Below are positions 36,884 to 48,484 of a DNA stretch of 64,000 bases, piece after piece. A model generated the notes under the pieces. That model had not been told where the DNA came from, did no database searches, and was given only the letters and a program-made list of their open reading frames with translations. The stretch comes from Dermatemys mawii (Eukaryota > Chordata > Testudines > Dermatemydidae). The stretch lies in the NCBI GenBank assembly GCA_007922305.1, contig ML677328.1:6346540-6410539 (forward strand), read 5' to 3'. Position 1 is the first letter of the stretch, and each line of letters opens with the position of its first letter. The position numbers and the translations under genes were made by a program.

Positions 36884-38844
36884 TGATTCCTATGTGGGAG
36901 GAAAATACTGATATTTAAGCCTGGCAAAATCATCTGCGTTCTACAAATTGCACACCAAAAGTAAGCATTTCACATATGGGAACCATATAACGATCCAATG
37001 AAATAAAGTGAGAAAAATCAAACGATAGGTTCCTGGATTAAGTATTTTTCTGAAGCATTCAGGACAATTTTACTACAATTTCTTATCAAACCTCTTTTCA
37101 CGTGAATCTTAAGTTCATAATTTCTCTTTTTATTTAAAATTAACCAGAAATAATCATACGAAAGTATATGGATTGGACATATTACCTATTTATTATATAC
37201 AAAATTTAAAAAATTAAATGTTTGTAGGATGCCTGTATTTTGTTATATGAGATACCATTTCACACCAGTACTATAACTTTTCTTGCAAACTTCCAGAATT
37301 AAGTATGTGAATACATTAACTAGCTTTGATGCGGAAATTGTTCTCAAACTCTAACTCTGAAGGGGAAAATATTTAATTTACTACATTCCCCATTCTCCTT
37401 TCCAATAATAATAAACGGGCAGGGAACTTGGGTACTTAAAAGGTTATCTGAAAAAGGAGGTAGCAAATTAGATATTACTTTTTTTTTTCTTTATGGTGTA
37501 CAAAGAAACTTTAAATAACTGAAAGAGAGGGTTAGGAGAGTGGTTTGTTTGTTATATTCTTATTTCTTCCCTTATTTTTAATTTTATCAATATTTGGGTG
37601 ATCAAGTCCAACTTCCCCAGATTTTGCTGGAAAACTCATTGGAGGCCTCAGACACGTAGACTGCAGGTTTTTGCTGGCCATTCATTGAAGAAGTGGGAGC
37701 ATTCTCTCTTACACCTGTATTTTCTCTACAGTGTTTCTGAGGACACCCTTAAAAGTGTGTCCCTTCTGTTCAGACTCACTTATGATCCTAGACTCATGGA
37801 GCGTCAAGCCTCTACCACTGTCACTGCACTTTCCAAAACAGAAACTTTCTGAGGAAGTACTTTTTAATGTCACTGATTGACTCTTAGCAAACAAACTTTT
37901 TGAAAACACAATGGGCGGATTTGTTTGTTTCAAACAAAACTGACTATTCTTTAATTGACTGCTGTGGTGGCAACACTGAGCAATGGAACTCACTCTCAAT
38001 AACCAGGGGAACTGAATATGTTATGGTCACAGTGTTAATCATTTGCTGATAGCCTGAGGAGTGACCCGGGCATGAATATTTTTTTAAACACAGCATTCAA
38101 AAAGCAAACAGCATACTTCTGTACTATAAAGAGTTATAGGAGCTTCGCAAATTGAGTAAGGCGAAAGTGCAGTGAGTGATGGATAGTAAATACTCAAATT
38201 TTGGGACTGCAATTCTGTAATTACAGTCTTAACTTTGGGGTGGTTGGTTAATGGGATTTTTTAATTATTTGTTTTTAATCATATAAACAATAACAATAAT
38301 AAACAATAAACACTGATAATATAAATGTCTTCAGTGTGTTGCAATAAAATAAAGGGGATTCTTAAATGAAGACTTTAAACAACAAAATCAAGATGCACTT
38401 TCATCTCAGGCATTCTTAAAATCTTTTCTTTTTATAGATATTTTTCTCAGCAAAACATAAAACCGCTGCAAAAAGATCGCACAGTTTGATAACCGAAACA
38501 GCGGTACACCTTCTAAAGAAATAATTAAGCACCCTTTAGGGCAATAAGGGAACACTCATGCCCGCATCACCATTAAACAACATTTACCAAGTATTGCAAT
38601 CAATTTTCCTTTTGAAACTCATGCACTACTCCCCATTAGTATCAATATACACTATGCACAGGTTCTTGAAAGCAGAGACTCTGTATTTAGCAGCTGCTAA
38701 ACAGGGTTTTCTAACTGGGAACTGGCATTAAATTATATGGGAAGCATTTAAGAAAATCATTGAGCAGCATGGTCATTCAATAAACTCTCTGAGCCTAGAA
38801 CTTGAACAGTATTGTATTCAAAGTAATCTGCAAAGTTAAAAAGA
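36884..38844. other. Non-coding AT-rich stretch
   Basis: AT-rich, with a T-run at about 37480-37490 and AAT-rich words at 38280-38330. Frames at 37598-37999 overlap on opposite strands and show no domain. No bounded repeat. Confidence 0.45.
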
Positions 38845-39081
38845 CTAAGGGTATGTCTACACTACCCGCCGGATCGATCCAGCGGGGGTCAATTTATCAA
38901 GTTTAAATCAACCCCCAACCTGTCGACTCCTGTACTCCACCGCTGCGAGAGGTGCAGGGGGAATCTATGGGGGAGCGGCAGCAGTTAACATACCACAGTG
39001 AAGACGCCGTGATGAGTAGCTCTAAGTACGTCGACTTCAGCTATGTTATTCACTCCCCCCACAGTGAAGACCAGGCCTTAG
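38845..39081. mobile_element. MITE with CTAAGG..TGTCTACACT ends, Harbinger-like
   Basis: The left end CTAAGGGTATGTCTACACT is inverse to the right end AGTGAAGACCAGGCCTTAG, apart from a few substitutions, giving a 237-bp unit. The interior is GC-rich, with TCGAC and CGATC words unlike the flanks. This motif set is a familiar turtle and crocodilian MITE type; assignment to PIF/Harbinger (TAA or TTA target) is from memory and inference. It has no coding capacity. Confidence 0.65.
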
Positions 39082-42000
39082 AGTCAACATACACCTTGCT
39101 GTTTTAATAGCAAACAAAGCCATAAAATTGCAATAAAAATCAGCCAATATGAAATTCCAAAGAACTTTTCTAAATCTACTACAATAAAAAAACAAAATTC
39201 ACACCTCTGGTGGTTGAGAGAAAGTTCTTGTAAACTGCCTTGTGCCACTGTAGCACTAGCCCACACAAAACAGAATGGCACCTTCTACGGAGGAAAGAAA
39301 TCTAAGCAAAGCTCTCAGTGCCATTATTAAGTTTTATGGGAGAAGAGGGAAACATATTCCCATCCTAGAAATATCTGTATACACAATTACAGTATTTAAG
39401 CATTGGAATGTAGTCAGGAAGTATGTGTGATTTCTTTTGGCAATACCAAATGTCTCTAATATCTCAGGCTATACAGTCAAGTTTATTCCAGAGTTATAAA
39501 CACCATGGCTGATCAATCCTATACAAAGCATCTTTTTTAAGACAGCATCTCACCAAATTCAAACAAAAGAGCCCTGACCATTCCTGAGCAGTACCAGCTG
39601 AACATCCTCATACAGAATGGCATGAAAAATTGGAGGGAATTCAGAGAATAACCAACAAAATGATTAAAGGAATGAAAGAACTGATTTAGATTAATAGCTA
39701 AATACATACAGCTTGAATAAAAGATAACTACTGGTATCAACAACTGTTTTCAAGTATCTGCAAGCATCAAGAAAGAGCATTTTTATCGTGTGTACCAAAG
39801 TAAACTGTCATGGGAACAGGAAGGCGCCTCAGGGAAAATAATTTCATGTTCTTCAGAATGCTGAACTTATTCGCCACAATTACTGTTAGCGTGTCAAGGG
39901 GCCTCCTGAGAGGAGCAGGAAAAATCAGGGCTTCTCATTAACTCACAGGTTATCTGACATTTCTGTTGCGTATGAACTGGGAAGTTTGCTTCTACCTCAC
40001 CGGAGAAAAAGTGAAGAAAGAGGGCAAGTCTGACTACTAATTACGTTTTAGCAAGGCAGGCTGGAAATGGGAGAAATCCAGAACTCTATTTAATACAGTC
40101 TCTTCATCAATGTTAAAAACAAGGGGATGTTTTCCAGACAAAATTACAGCCAACTGGAAACAAACAGGTAAGGGCTTTCCTTTTCGAAAAACACTACTTT
40201 TTGAAGACTTGCTGATCAAACTGTAACCAATTCCCACGGCAACTATGGGAGATTGAGCTGTATGAATCTTTGCATCTCTGTTGGTATAACAAACACTTAA
40301 ACCCTTTTCACCTTCCTTTCTATCGCCACCTCTGGGCATCCTGACTTAATGGTGTGGTTGGGTAGAGAGTGACAGAACTAGGAGTAGTAATGCAACTATT
40401 GAAAAGTAAATCCAACCTAACTGCCAGTGTATTCAGTTCAGTTCTATGGAAGTCACTGCCCAAGACAAATTATGCAAGGAATGTAGTTTTAGACCTTTTT
40501 TAAAACCATCCTGAAGAAGGTATTAGGAGATATACAATAGGGGTAATTCTTACAGTACAAGAGAAGCAGATTAGATGACATATAGCAATGTGAGATTATA
40601 CTATCTACCATAAGCAGTTTTGATGTTTATCCATTGACTGGAGATGCTGTCTCATGAAGAATCTAAATAATCTGAGACTTTCAGCATATTTCTGGAAAAT
40701 AAAGGTGTTCAGAGAACTGGAGCAAGATGCAACGACCTTCTACCTTTTGAGGTCCTAACTTCTTTTGGCAGAGTTTCTTTTGACTGACGAAAAATGGCTA
40801 CTGCTGTCTCCATTCAGAGACCTTCCACCAATTATTTGGCACAGTTTTTCTAAAACTCTGCTTAATTTGAAGGCCTTGTCCTTCTCCTGCTCAACACCCA
40901 GGAAGACTTACTATTGACTTCAGTGGGAGCAGTCTTAAATCTGAACAAATAAATTTAAATCTCCAAAGCTTCTCTAATGTTGTCTGTAATGGATAAATGT
41001 AGTAATCTAAAAAAGATCCACTGTGTCCTCACAGCATTCTCTGCTCCCCGGGGTCCAACCATCTGCCTGCTCTTGCTGTATATCCCTTCCGACCACGATA
41101 TGGTGGTAAAACCTACACCTCTCTGTATCAGTATAGGTGAATCATAGGGGACAACCATGAGGCAAATGCCTCTCCTATTCATCATCAGGAGAGTCTGTGT
41201 TGGATCCTGGGAGAAGTAGCCTAGCATACAGAGTAGGATGGGAGCATGAGACATCTAAACTACAACTCCCACCATGAGCCATCATGGCAGCATTTCCGAA
41301 CTGAAATATTTAGAAGTTCAGGCCCCGCAAAATGGTAACGTTTTTGCCAGAAAGCAATTTTTTTCTGTAGAAAACTGACAAAACCATGTCTCCACCTTCC
41401 CCGCCATCCCCTCCAAAATTTCCACAGGGAAGGAAAAAAGCACATTTTCTCACCAGCTTTACTACCAGTGTCCTTAACATTTAAAAAAAAACACATGCTA
41501 AGCTAAGCTTGAGAAGATCAAAAAAGTGAGAACCCAAATTTTGCTCACATCCATGGACTTCAGTGAATTTGCACAGATGTAGCTGACAGCAGACCATAAA
41601 AGACGTTTTGGAAAATTTTTCTGCAGAATCTAGGAAAGATTTAAATTGTGTACATTCGTAAATTTTTTTTTTGTTATTTCTCACTTGCAAGTGAATTTAA
41701 AGTTGCCACTGTCAGCTTGTTACATTACATAAGACTGTCTTTACTTATACTACAGATACCTTAAATCACTGAAAGTAAAAGAATTTTTTTAAAAAAACAA
41801 GTTACTTGTCACCATCTGTGCTCTGTGTTTACTTTTTTGCATTTCTCTCAACTTGCATTGTGTCATTTCACTCTTAGGTTCTTAGTGTTTGGGTTTCAAG
41901 GACTACTGTTAAATATTTAAAACAACTGCTTTTACTGTTTGTTTCTTTTTTAAGTTGTGGAACCACTTCTATTATTCTTAGGATTTATACAAGCCGGTTT

Positions 42001-42493
42001 TTTAAAAACTTAAGTTTTGGGCTATGTGTGTTGAAAATGTATCTTTAATGTCACAAGCTGACTTGAGCCCACTGTAGCGAAGGTCTAAGACTTGATACCC
42101 TTCCCTGTACAACTCTACCAGTGCACCTCAATCAAACCCATAATACCCCTGACATTCTGGTCCTGGGCCTCTCATGCAGACTGTCAGCACAAAATGCTGT
42201 CTAAATGTGAGTACTGTTATACCCATTTAATAGATGAGGAAAATGAGAAGAGACAGTTTAGTGGCCTAACTTTTCGAAGATGCTGGGCATCCACAGCTCC
42301 CATAGATTTGGATGGATCTTTGGCACCTTTGAAACCAGGCCAAAGTTAGTGGTAAACAGAAGCTTGGCATCCTGATTCCCACACCTACATTCTAAATAGC
42401 AGATCACCTGCATCCCATGAGTCACATGACACAGGAAACATTAGTACTTAGATTTATCTTTCTATATAACCCAACAATTTATACCGGCTCATC
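39082..42493. other. Non-coding stretch with diverged repeat pieces
   Basis: A 100-codon minus frame at 40037-40339 has balanced amino-acid composition, but I recognise no family. 40370-40600 may be a decayed CR1 3' piece ('GGAAGTCACTGCCCAAG', 'TTTTAGACC'). 42205-42265 ('ATACCCATTTAATAGATGAGG') matches MIR SINE wording. A palindrome-like 'CTACAACTCCCACCATGAGC' patch lies at about 41260-41285. None can be bounded well. Confidence 0.4.
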
Positions 42494-42843
42494 ATGTATA
42501 CCGGCGGTTCTCAAATTTGTTGGGGCGGTGGCCCTTCTTCTTGTCCCCGCGGGCCACTGCATCCCGTGTGTCCACCGAAATGCCACCAAGCTAAACGCTT
42601 CTGCTTTCAGAGGCATTTCGGCGAACATACTGAGCACTTTACAGTGTCCGCCAAAAACAAGCCGAAACTGGAAGCTTTCACTTTGGCGGCTTTTTGGAGG
42701 ACACTCTGAAGTGCATGGCATGTCCGCCAAAATGCTGCAGAAAGCGAAAGCATTCAGCTCGGCAGCACTTCAGCAGTGCAGAGAGTTTGCGACCCCCCAG
42801 GAATCACCCCGCAACCCCCAGTTTGAGAACTGCTGATGTATAT
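42494..42843. mobile_element. hAT-type MITE with 8-bp target duplication
   Basis: The 334-bp element (42502-42835) begins CGGCGGTTCTCAAATTTG and ends CAGTTTGAGAACTGCTG, inverse ends of the 'CAGYGGTTCTCAAACT' hAT type. It is flanked by ATGTATAC (42494-42501) and ATGTATAT (42836-42843), an 8-bp duplication with one mismatch, as hAT transposases leave. The interior is GC-rich and repeats 'GCCACCAAGC..AAACGCTTC' and 'CCGCCAAAA' words. Frames inside, such as 42417-42836, are chance. The right end abuts the 3' end of the CR1 copy. Confidence 0.85.
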
Positions 42844-42847
42844 TGAA

Positions 42848-45183
42848 CCATAAGAACATAAAAATGGCAGTACTGGGTCAGCCAAAGGTCCATCCAGCCC
42901 AATATATGGTCTACTGACAGTGGTCAATGCCAGGTATCCCAGAGTGAGTGAACCTAACAGGTAATGATCAAGTGATCTCTCTCATCCTTCACCACCCTCT
43001 GACAGACAGAGTCTAGGGACCCTATTTCTTGCTCATCCTGGCTAATACCCATTAATGGACTTAACCTTCATCAATTTACCCAGTTCTCTTTTAAACCCTG
43101 TTATAGTCCTAGCCTTCACAACTTCCTCAGGCAAGGAGTTCCACAGGCTGACTTTGTGCTATGTGAAGAAGAACTTCCTTTTATTTGTTTTAAACCTGCT
43201 GACTATTTCTTTCATTTGGTGGACCCTAGTTTTTATATTATTGGAACAAGTAAATAACTTTTCCTTATTCACTTTCTCCACAACAGTCATGAGTTTATAC
43301 ACCTCAATCATATCCCTCCTTAGTCTCCTCTTTTCCAGTCTAAAAAATCCTAGTCTCTTTAATCTCTCCTCATATTGGACCCAATCAAAACCCCTAACCA
43401 TTTAAGTTGCCCTTCTCTGAACCTTTTCTAATGCCAGTACAGTGGATTCCAATTCATTGGGCCATCGGTTAATTGGGGCAGCCACTTAATCAGGACACAT
43501 CGCAAAGAATGGAAGCAAAGCATCCCTTTTTATTTATTTCAGTTAATTGGGGCAGCTGCTTAATCGGGCCAAATTGTTCCAGTCCCGATGTGTCCCAATT
43601 AACCGGAATTCACTGTATATCTTTTTTTGAGATGAGGACACCACATCTGTACACAGTATTCAAGAGGTGGGCACACCAACAATCTATATAAGGGCAATAA
43701 GATATTCTCCGTCTTATTCTCCATCACTTTTTTAATGATTCCTAACATCCTGTTTGCTTTTTGACTGCTGCTGCACACTGGGTGGATGTCTTCAGAGAAC
43801 TATCCATAAGGACTTCGAGATCTCTTTCCTGATTAGTTGTAGCTAAATTAGTCTCCATCATATTATATGTATAGTTTGGGTTATTTTTTCCAATGTGCAT
43901 TATTTTACATTTATCCACATTAAATTTCATTTGCCATTTTTTCGCCCAATCACTTAGTTTTATGAGATCTTTTGAAGTTCTTCACAGTCTGCTTTCATCT
44001 GAACTATCTTGAGCAGTTTAGTATCATCTGCAAACTTTCCCACTTCACTGTTTACCCCTTTTTCCAGATCATTTATGAATAAGTTGAATAAGATTGGTCC
44101 TAGGACTGACCCTTGGTGAACACCACTAATTATCCTTCTCCATTCTGAAAATGCACTATTTATTCCTACACTTTGTTCCCTGTCTTTTAACTGGTTCTCA
44201 ATCCATGAAAGGATCTTCCTTCTTATCCCATGACAGCTTAATCTACATAAGAGCATATAGTAAGGGACCTTGTCAAAGGCTTTCTGGAAATCTAAGTACA
44301 CTATGTCCACTGGATCCCCCTTGTCCACATGTTCCTTGACCCCTTCAGAGAACTCTAATAGATTAGTAAAACATGATTTTCCTTTACAGAAACCATGTTG
44401 ACTTTTGCCCAACAATTGACGTTCTTCTATATCTCTGACAATTTATTCTTTACTATTGTTTCAACTAATTTGCCCACTACTGAAGTTACACTGACCAGTC
44501 TGTAATTGCCAGGATCACCTCTAAAGCCCTTTTTAAATATTGGCGTTACATTAGCTATCTTCCAGTCATTGGGTGCAGAAGCTGATTTAAAGGACAGGTT
44601 ACAAACCTTAGTTAATAGTTCCAAAATTTCACAGTTGAGTTCTCTCAGAACTCTTCAATGAATGCCATCTGGTCCCATGACTTGCTACAGTTAAGTTTAT
44701 CAATTAATTCCGAAACCTCCTCTAGCGATGCTTCAGTCTGCAACAACTCCTCAGATTTGTCACCTACAAAAGACAGCTTGGTTTTGGGAATCTCCCTAAC
44801 GTCCTCAGCCATGAAGACTGAAGTAAAGAATTTGTTTAGTTTCTCCGCAATGACTTTATCGTCTTTAAGTGTTCCTTTTGTATCTCAATCGTCAAGGGTC
44901 CCCCCTGATTGTTTAGCAGACTTCCCGCTTCTGATATATTTAAAAAACATTTTGTTATTACCTTTTGAGTTTTTGGCTAGCTGTTCTTCAAACTCCTTTT
45001 TGGCTTTTCTTATTACATTTTTACACTTAGTTTGGCAGTGTTAATGCTCCTCCTACCTCACTAGGATCTAACTTCCACTTCTTAAAAGATGCCTTTTTAT
45101 CCCTCACTGCTTCTTTTACATGGTTGTTAAGCCACCGTAGCTCTTTTTTAGTTCTTTTACTGTGTTTTTTAATTTTCAGAAAA
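42848..45183 (-). mobile_element. CR1 LINE, 5'-truncated, with reverse transcriptase and intact 3' end
   Basis: On the minus strand the broken ORF2 reads in order: 44427-44624 with NDWKIANVTPIFKKG; 43960-44415 with [30 protein letters not shown] and KFADDTKLL (reverse-transcriptase motifs A, B and C); 43742-43930 with KFNVDKCKIMHIG; and 43159-43401 with YEERLKRLGFFRLEKRR and KTNKRKFFFT at the C-terminus. The 3' untranslated part ends at about 42848 with 'TGTTCTTATGG', the usual CR1 end. The endonuclease domain is missing and frames are interrupted, so it is inactive. A Tigger-like MITE splits it at 43440-43615. Confidence 0.93.
43438..43617. mobile_element. Tigger/pogo-like MITE nested in the CR1
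   Basis: The 176-bp element (43440-43615) starts CAGTGGATTCCAATTCATTG and ends CCCAATTAACCGGAATTCACTG in inverted form. It is flanked by TA on each side (43438-43439 and 43616-43617), the target of Tc1/mariner-pogo transposases. Removing it and one TA restores the continuous CR1 reading 'GCCAG-TA-TATCTTTTTT'. The interior holds a second inverted 'TTAATTGGGGCAGC' pair. It is non-coding and younger than the CR1. Confidence 0.9.
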
Positions 45184-47159
45184 GCATTCAGTGCTCTTGG
45201 CTATGCCTACATTTTGCTCTTAAGTTATTATATGATAAATCCATACAGCTAGCACTATTTTATTCCTTGAGGATTTGATGCATTTGCGTAAGATTACTTG
45301 AGACCTCAATACACAAAGCAGGCTGCAGTTACAGACTTTGTAATTGTCACTCAGCAACCAAAAATGTTAAAAAACACAGACAGATGAAGGATATTTCCCA
45401 CTCAAGGCAGAATTGAAAAGAACTGTCAATACATCAATTATGGAAATTCCAAATAACTCAGATATACAAACAGCTTTGCTTTCATTTAAAAAAAAAACAA
45501 CACACCATCCATTTGTGAATGTTATGGCACAAACATCAGATAAGGAAATTGATGCATTTAAACTTTGATACCTCTTAAGTTTTCTGATATTGTCAAGCAG
45601 TTTTCTCTATTTTAATGGAGCGTACTCTAGCATAGAACACCACATGTTATGTTTTATAATTGTTCTTACCAAATCCAACACAAAAACCTTGTTTGCACTG
45701 ACCAAAAGATTTACCTCCATTGCAGTGAAACCCAAGGGCTTGACCCCATCAAATGCTAAGCATTTCCTACCAAAATGGTACTGAAGCCAGCCAATCAAGA
45801 GGAATTTTACACAGAAATTGGTACCAGTTTAACTGCAGCAATATTTGGAACAGATGTTTATCCAGTTACAAATCCAAACTGGATGTCTGTTTACACCACT
45901 CAATAAAATTTTAATTATGGTTCTGCAAGAGTGTAAACCGATCATGTCATGCAACTGAACACTTGTTGTTAATGTTAACATCTCTATGACTTGCACTAGA
46001 CCTAGGGTTAACCTACCTTCCCAAGACAAAAAAGCAGCAAAAGTAAATGCAAAACCACCACATTAAAATTTTAAGATGACGACAAGGAGCATATCTGCAT
46101 AAATCACCATTCTACAATCCTGTTTTTGGAGACACGATGCTTCCCCCCACCCCCCGGCACTGTGATAAAAACATCTTTAATGTAATTGTTACCTGAAGGC
46201 AATAAAGAATGGAAAATGGCAGATAACATGCCAGATTTGGAGACATAAACTTTCTCCCTTTGAGACAGACATATGAAAGGCAGGTACTTGCGCAAAGGGT
46301 CTACGATATTGGTATGTTTAGAAATAACCTTTTATCATACTCTGTACAGTAGATTATCTGACTGAAAGGGCAATAACCAAGACCAGAAAACTGTGTTTGG
46401 TCAGGAAGGCTGCAAGGGAAAATGGATCAAAATCCCTCAGATTAATAACTTCACACACACATGTATCCCTGCCCAGCAACATATTTGTCCCACATCAATA
46501 CAGCTTTGCCAATGGATGTAAGGATTTGCTTGTCTGATACGTTCTGCAGGATGCATATAGTGAGCTAGTGGTGCCTTGAGTGGTATTAACTTGTGAAAGA
46601 AAAAGCATCTGCTCATTTTTAGATAAGGATGGGTTCAAACCTATGGCCCTGTAGATCTGGCTTCTCCTACAATTTAACTGTGCTACACACAATTTGAGGA
46701 TGCCTGGAAATTTACTGAATAGATTAAGCTGCTTAGACAAGATTGAGCTGTTCTGGGGGGCTTCCCACATAATCCCACTCACCTTTTCCCTCTGTGTACA
46801 GTATTTGATGGTATGACCTCTCACAGATAATACACAGTTACATAATCCATTTCAGCAGTTGCTCAATCGCTGTGATAAGTTCTAACGTCCATAGAAAAAA
46901 TGCCACATATTATCCTGCTTATTGGCTCTGGTTGTTCTTGTCATGTCCTTACATCCCCCCGAATACATAACTGGATAAATATTTGTTAGAAATAGGGTGT
47001 TCTTGCTATTTAACATTTATTTTCTCTGATCATCAGCTGGTGTGAATTAGTGTAGCTCCACTGATTTCATTGGTGCAATGCTGATGTAACATCAGCTAGA
47101 GTAAAGGCCCAAAGTTCCTCTTTCAACTTCATGGATTTTATTTTGTCTCCTTGGTATTG
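45184..47159. other. Non-coding stretch
   Basis: No gene supported. The minus frame 46495-46824 and the paired frames at 45590-45798 have no domain. 47030-47105 ('CATCAGCTGGTGTGAATTAG...CAATGCTGATGTAACATCAG') is an old amniote repeat with palindromic character. Confidence 0.45.
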
Positions 47160-47187
47160 TTCTCTCTCTCTCTCTGTATATATGTAT
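47160..47187 (+). repeat. (CT)n/(TA)n microsatellite
   Basis: A TCTCTCTC run followed by TGTATATATG; it abuts the left end of the LTR-like unit. Confidence 0.85.
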
Positions 47188-47846
47188 TGTGATGGGGCAA
47201 GGCCAGATGGCCGTAGGAAAGTGCTGAAGAACAGATATGTGAGTCTCAGGCTAAACAAATCCCTGGTACCACTGGAACCTTCTAGAAATCAGTAGAAACA
47301 GCTAGCCTGATTGGGACACCTGAAGCCAATCAGGGACTGGATGAAACCAGTTAAAAGCCTTCCAGTTAGTCAGGTGGGTGTGGATGTTAGGAGCTGTGGG
47401 AAGAAGTTGTGCTGTTGGTAAGACTGAGTGATAGACATATCATACACAAGGAAGGAAGCCCAGAGATAAGGGTGAAGCGGAGTTTGAAGAAGTGGGGACT
47501 GCTGTGGGGAAGTAGCCCAGGGAATTCTATTATGTTTTGTGGCTAAAAGGTCAGCCATCTTAGCTGATACTATTAGGGTCCCTGGGCTGGAGCCCGAAGT
47601 AGAGGGGGGGCCCGGGCTCCCCGCTTTCTACCTCCCCTAATTAATCACTGAGATTGGGAGACAACCGAGACTGTGCCAGGAAGGATAGCTTCTCCTCACT
47701 GGCTTATGATGAAAATGGCTTAATAGGCTGTGACCTCGTCTCTAGAGAGAGAAGGGCCACGTGGAGGGTCACAGTGAGCCTCTGAGGCTAGTGAAATCCA
47801 CCAGGAAACGCAGAATCCACGACGATAAGGACAGAGCTTTGTCACA
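47188..47846 (+). mobile_element. LTR-like unit with TGTGATGGG...TTTGTCACA ends
   Basis: The segment begins TGTGATGGGG and ends GCTTTGTCACA, so it has TG...CA ends and a short inverted TGTGA/TCACA pair; length is 659 bp. Base composition is richer in G than the flanks, and an inverted run (GGGTCCCTGGGCTGGAGCCC, GGGGCCCGGGCTCCCC) lies near 47575-47620. It has no open frame of note. A target duplication cannot be read because both flanks are TATATA-rich. It looks like a solo LTR of a family different from the one at 29.5 kb. Confidence 0.55.
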
Positions 47847-48305
47847 GATTATATATATATTCATTTCTTGAATATACACCAGGGGGCTTTTGCCAGTATT
47901 GTTATAATGGTATAGCTATCCCCATAAAACTTTTAAATTTATACTAGGTCAGAAAGACACTAGCAGAGCTAGGAATGGAAAGAAGTACTCCTGTGTGCCC
48001 TATTTATTAATTGCATTGCATTTTTTCCACAAATCCATCCATATACCATATCTTACCACTTTTGGAACATTGCACATTGCTACTGCCTTGGCCTCACTAC
48101 TGATGAAATCCTTACACAAAACACAAAGGAAAAAGGAGGTGAAGTTGTGTAACCCCTTCAAGCCTGCCATGTCCTAGCACTTCAGTCTCTGCAGAATGTT
48201 ACTTGCCCATCACCTTTCACATACAAAGAAGCTCAATAAAATCACTCCTCACCTTCAGACAACTCCGAGGATTCATTAAGGGTACTGTTCTATGCCACCC
48301 TTTCT
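47847..48305. other. Non-coding stretch
   Basis: Ordinary AT-rich sequence. Two short plus frames (47995-48177, 48203-48427) have no domain. Confidence 0.45.
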
Positions 48306-48484
48306 GGCCCCAGTCCTGCAAAACCTTACACATGAGTTTGACTTTACAAGCAAGAGTAGCCTCACTGAAATCAATTAAACTATTCACAAACATGCCTACA
48401 TCTATTACAAGTAGTTCTGGTATTTAATTAAGACAATTCATGGTAGTAAAGTCAAACATGTGTACGGCTTGGTAGGACCAGGCC
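48306..48484. repeat. Ancient palindromic repeat, copy 2 of 3
   Basis: The left arm 'GGCCCCAGTCCTGCAAAACC' then 'TTACACATGAGTTTGACTTT' is the imperfect reverse complement of the right arm 'AAAGTCAAACATGTGTACGG' then 'CTTGGTAGGACCAGGCC'. Arms are about 40 bp around a 95-bp centre with 'TCACTGAAATCAATTAAACT'. It shares its outer-arm motif with 14439-14563 and 58831-58964. Confidence 0.65.

Noticed and set aside
40037..40339. 100-codon minus frame with protein-like composition
   Set aside because: No recognised family, no strong splice context on the minus strand, and length is within chance for 64 kb. A plus-strand AACAG|GTAAGG donor-like site at about 40167 contradicts rather than supports it.
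43960..44415. Reverse-transcriptase frame as a functional host gene
   Set aside because: It is part of a 5'-truncated, frame-broken CR1 LINE split by a MITE.
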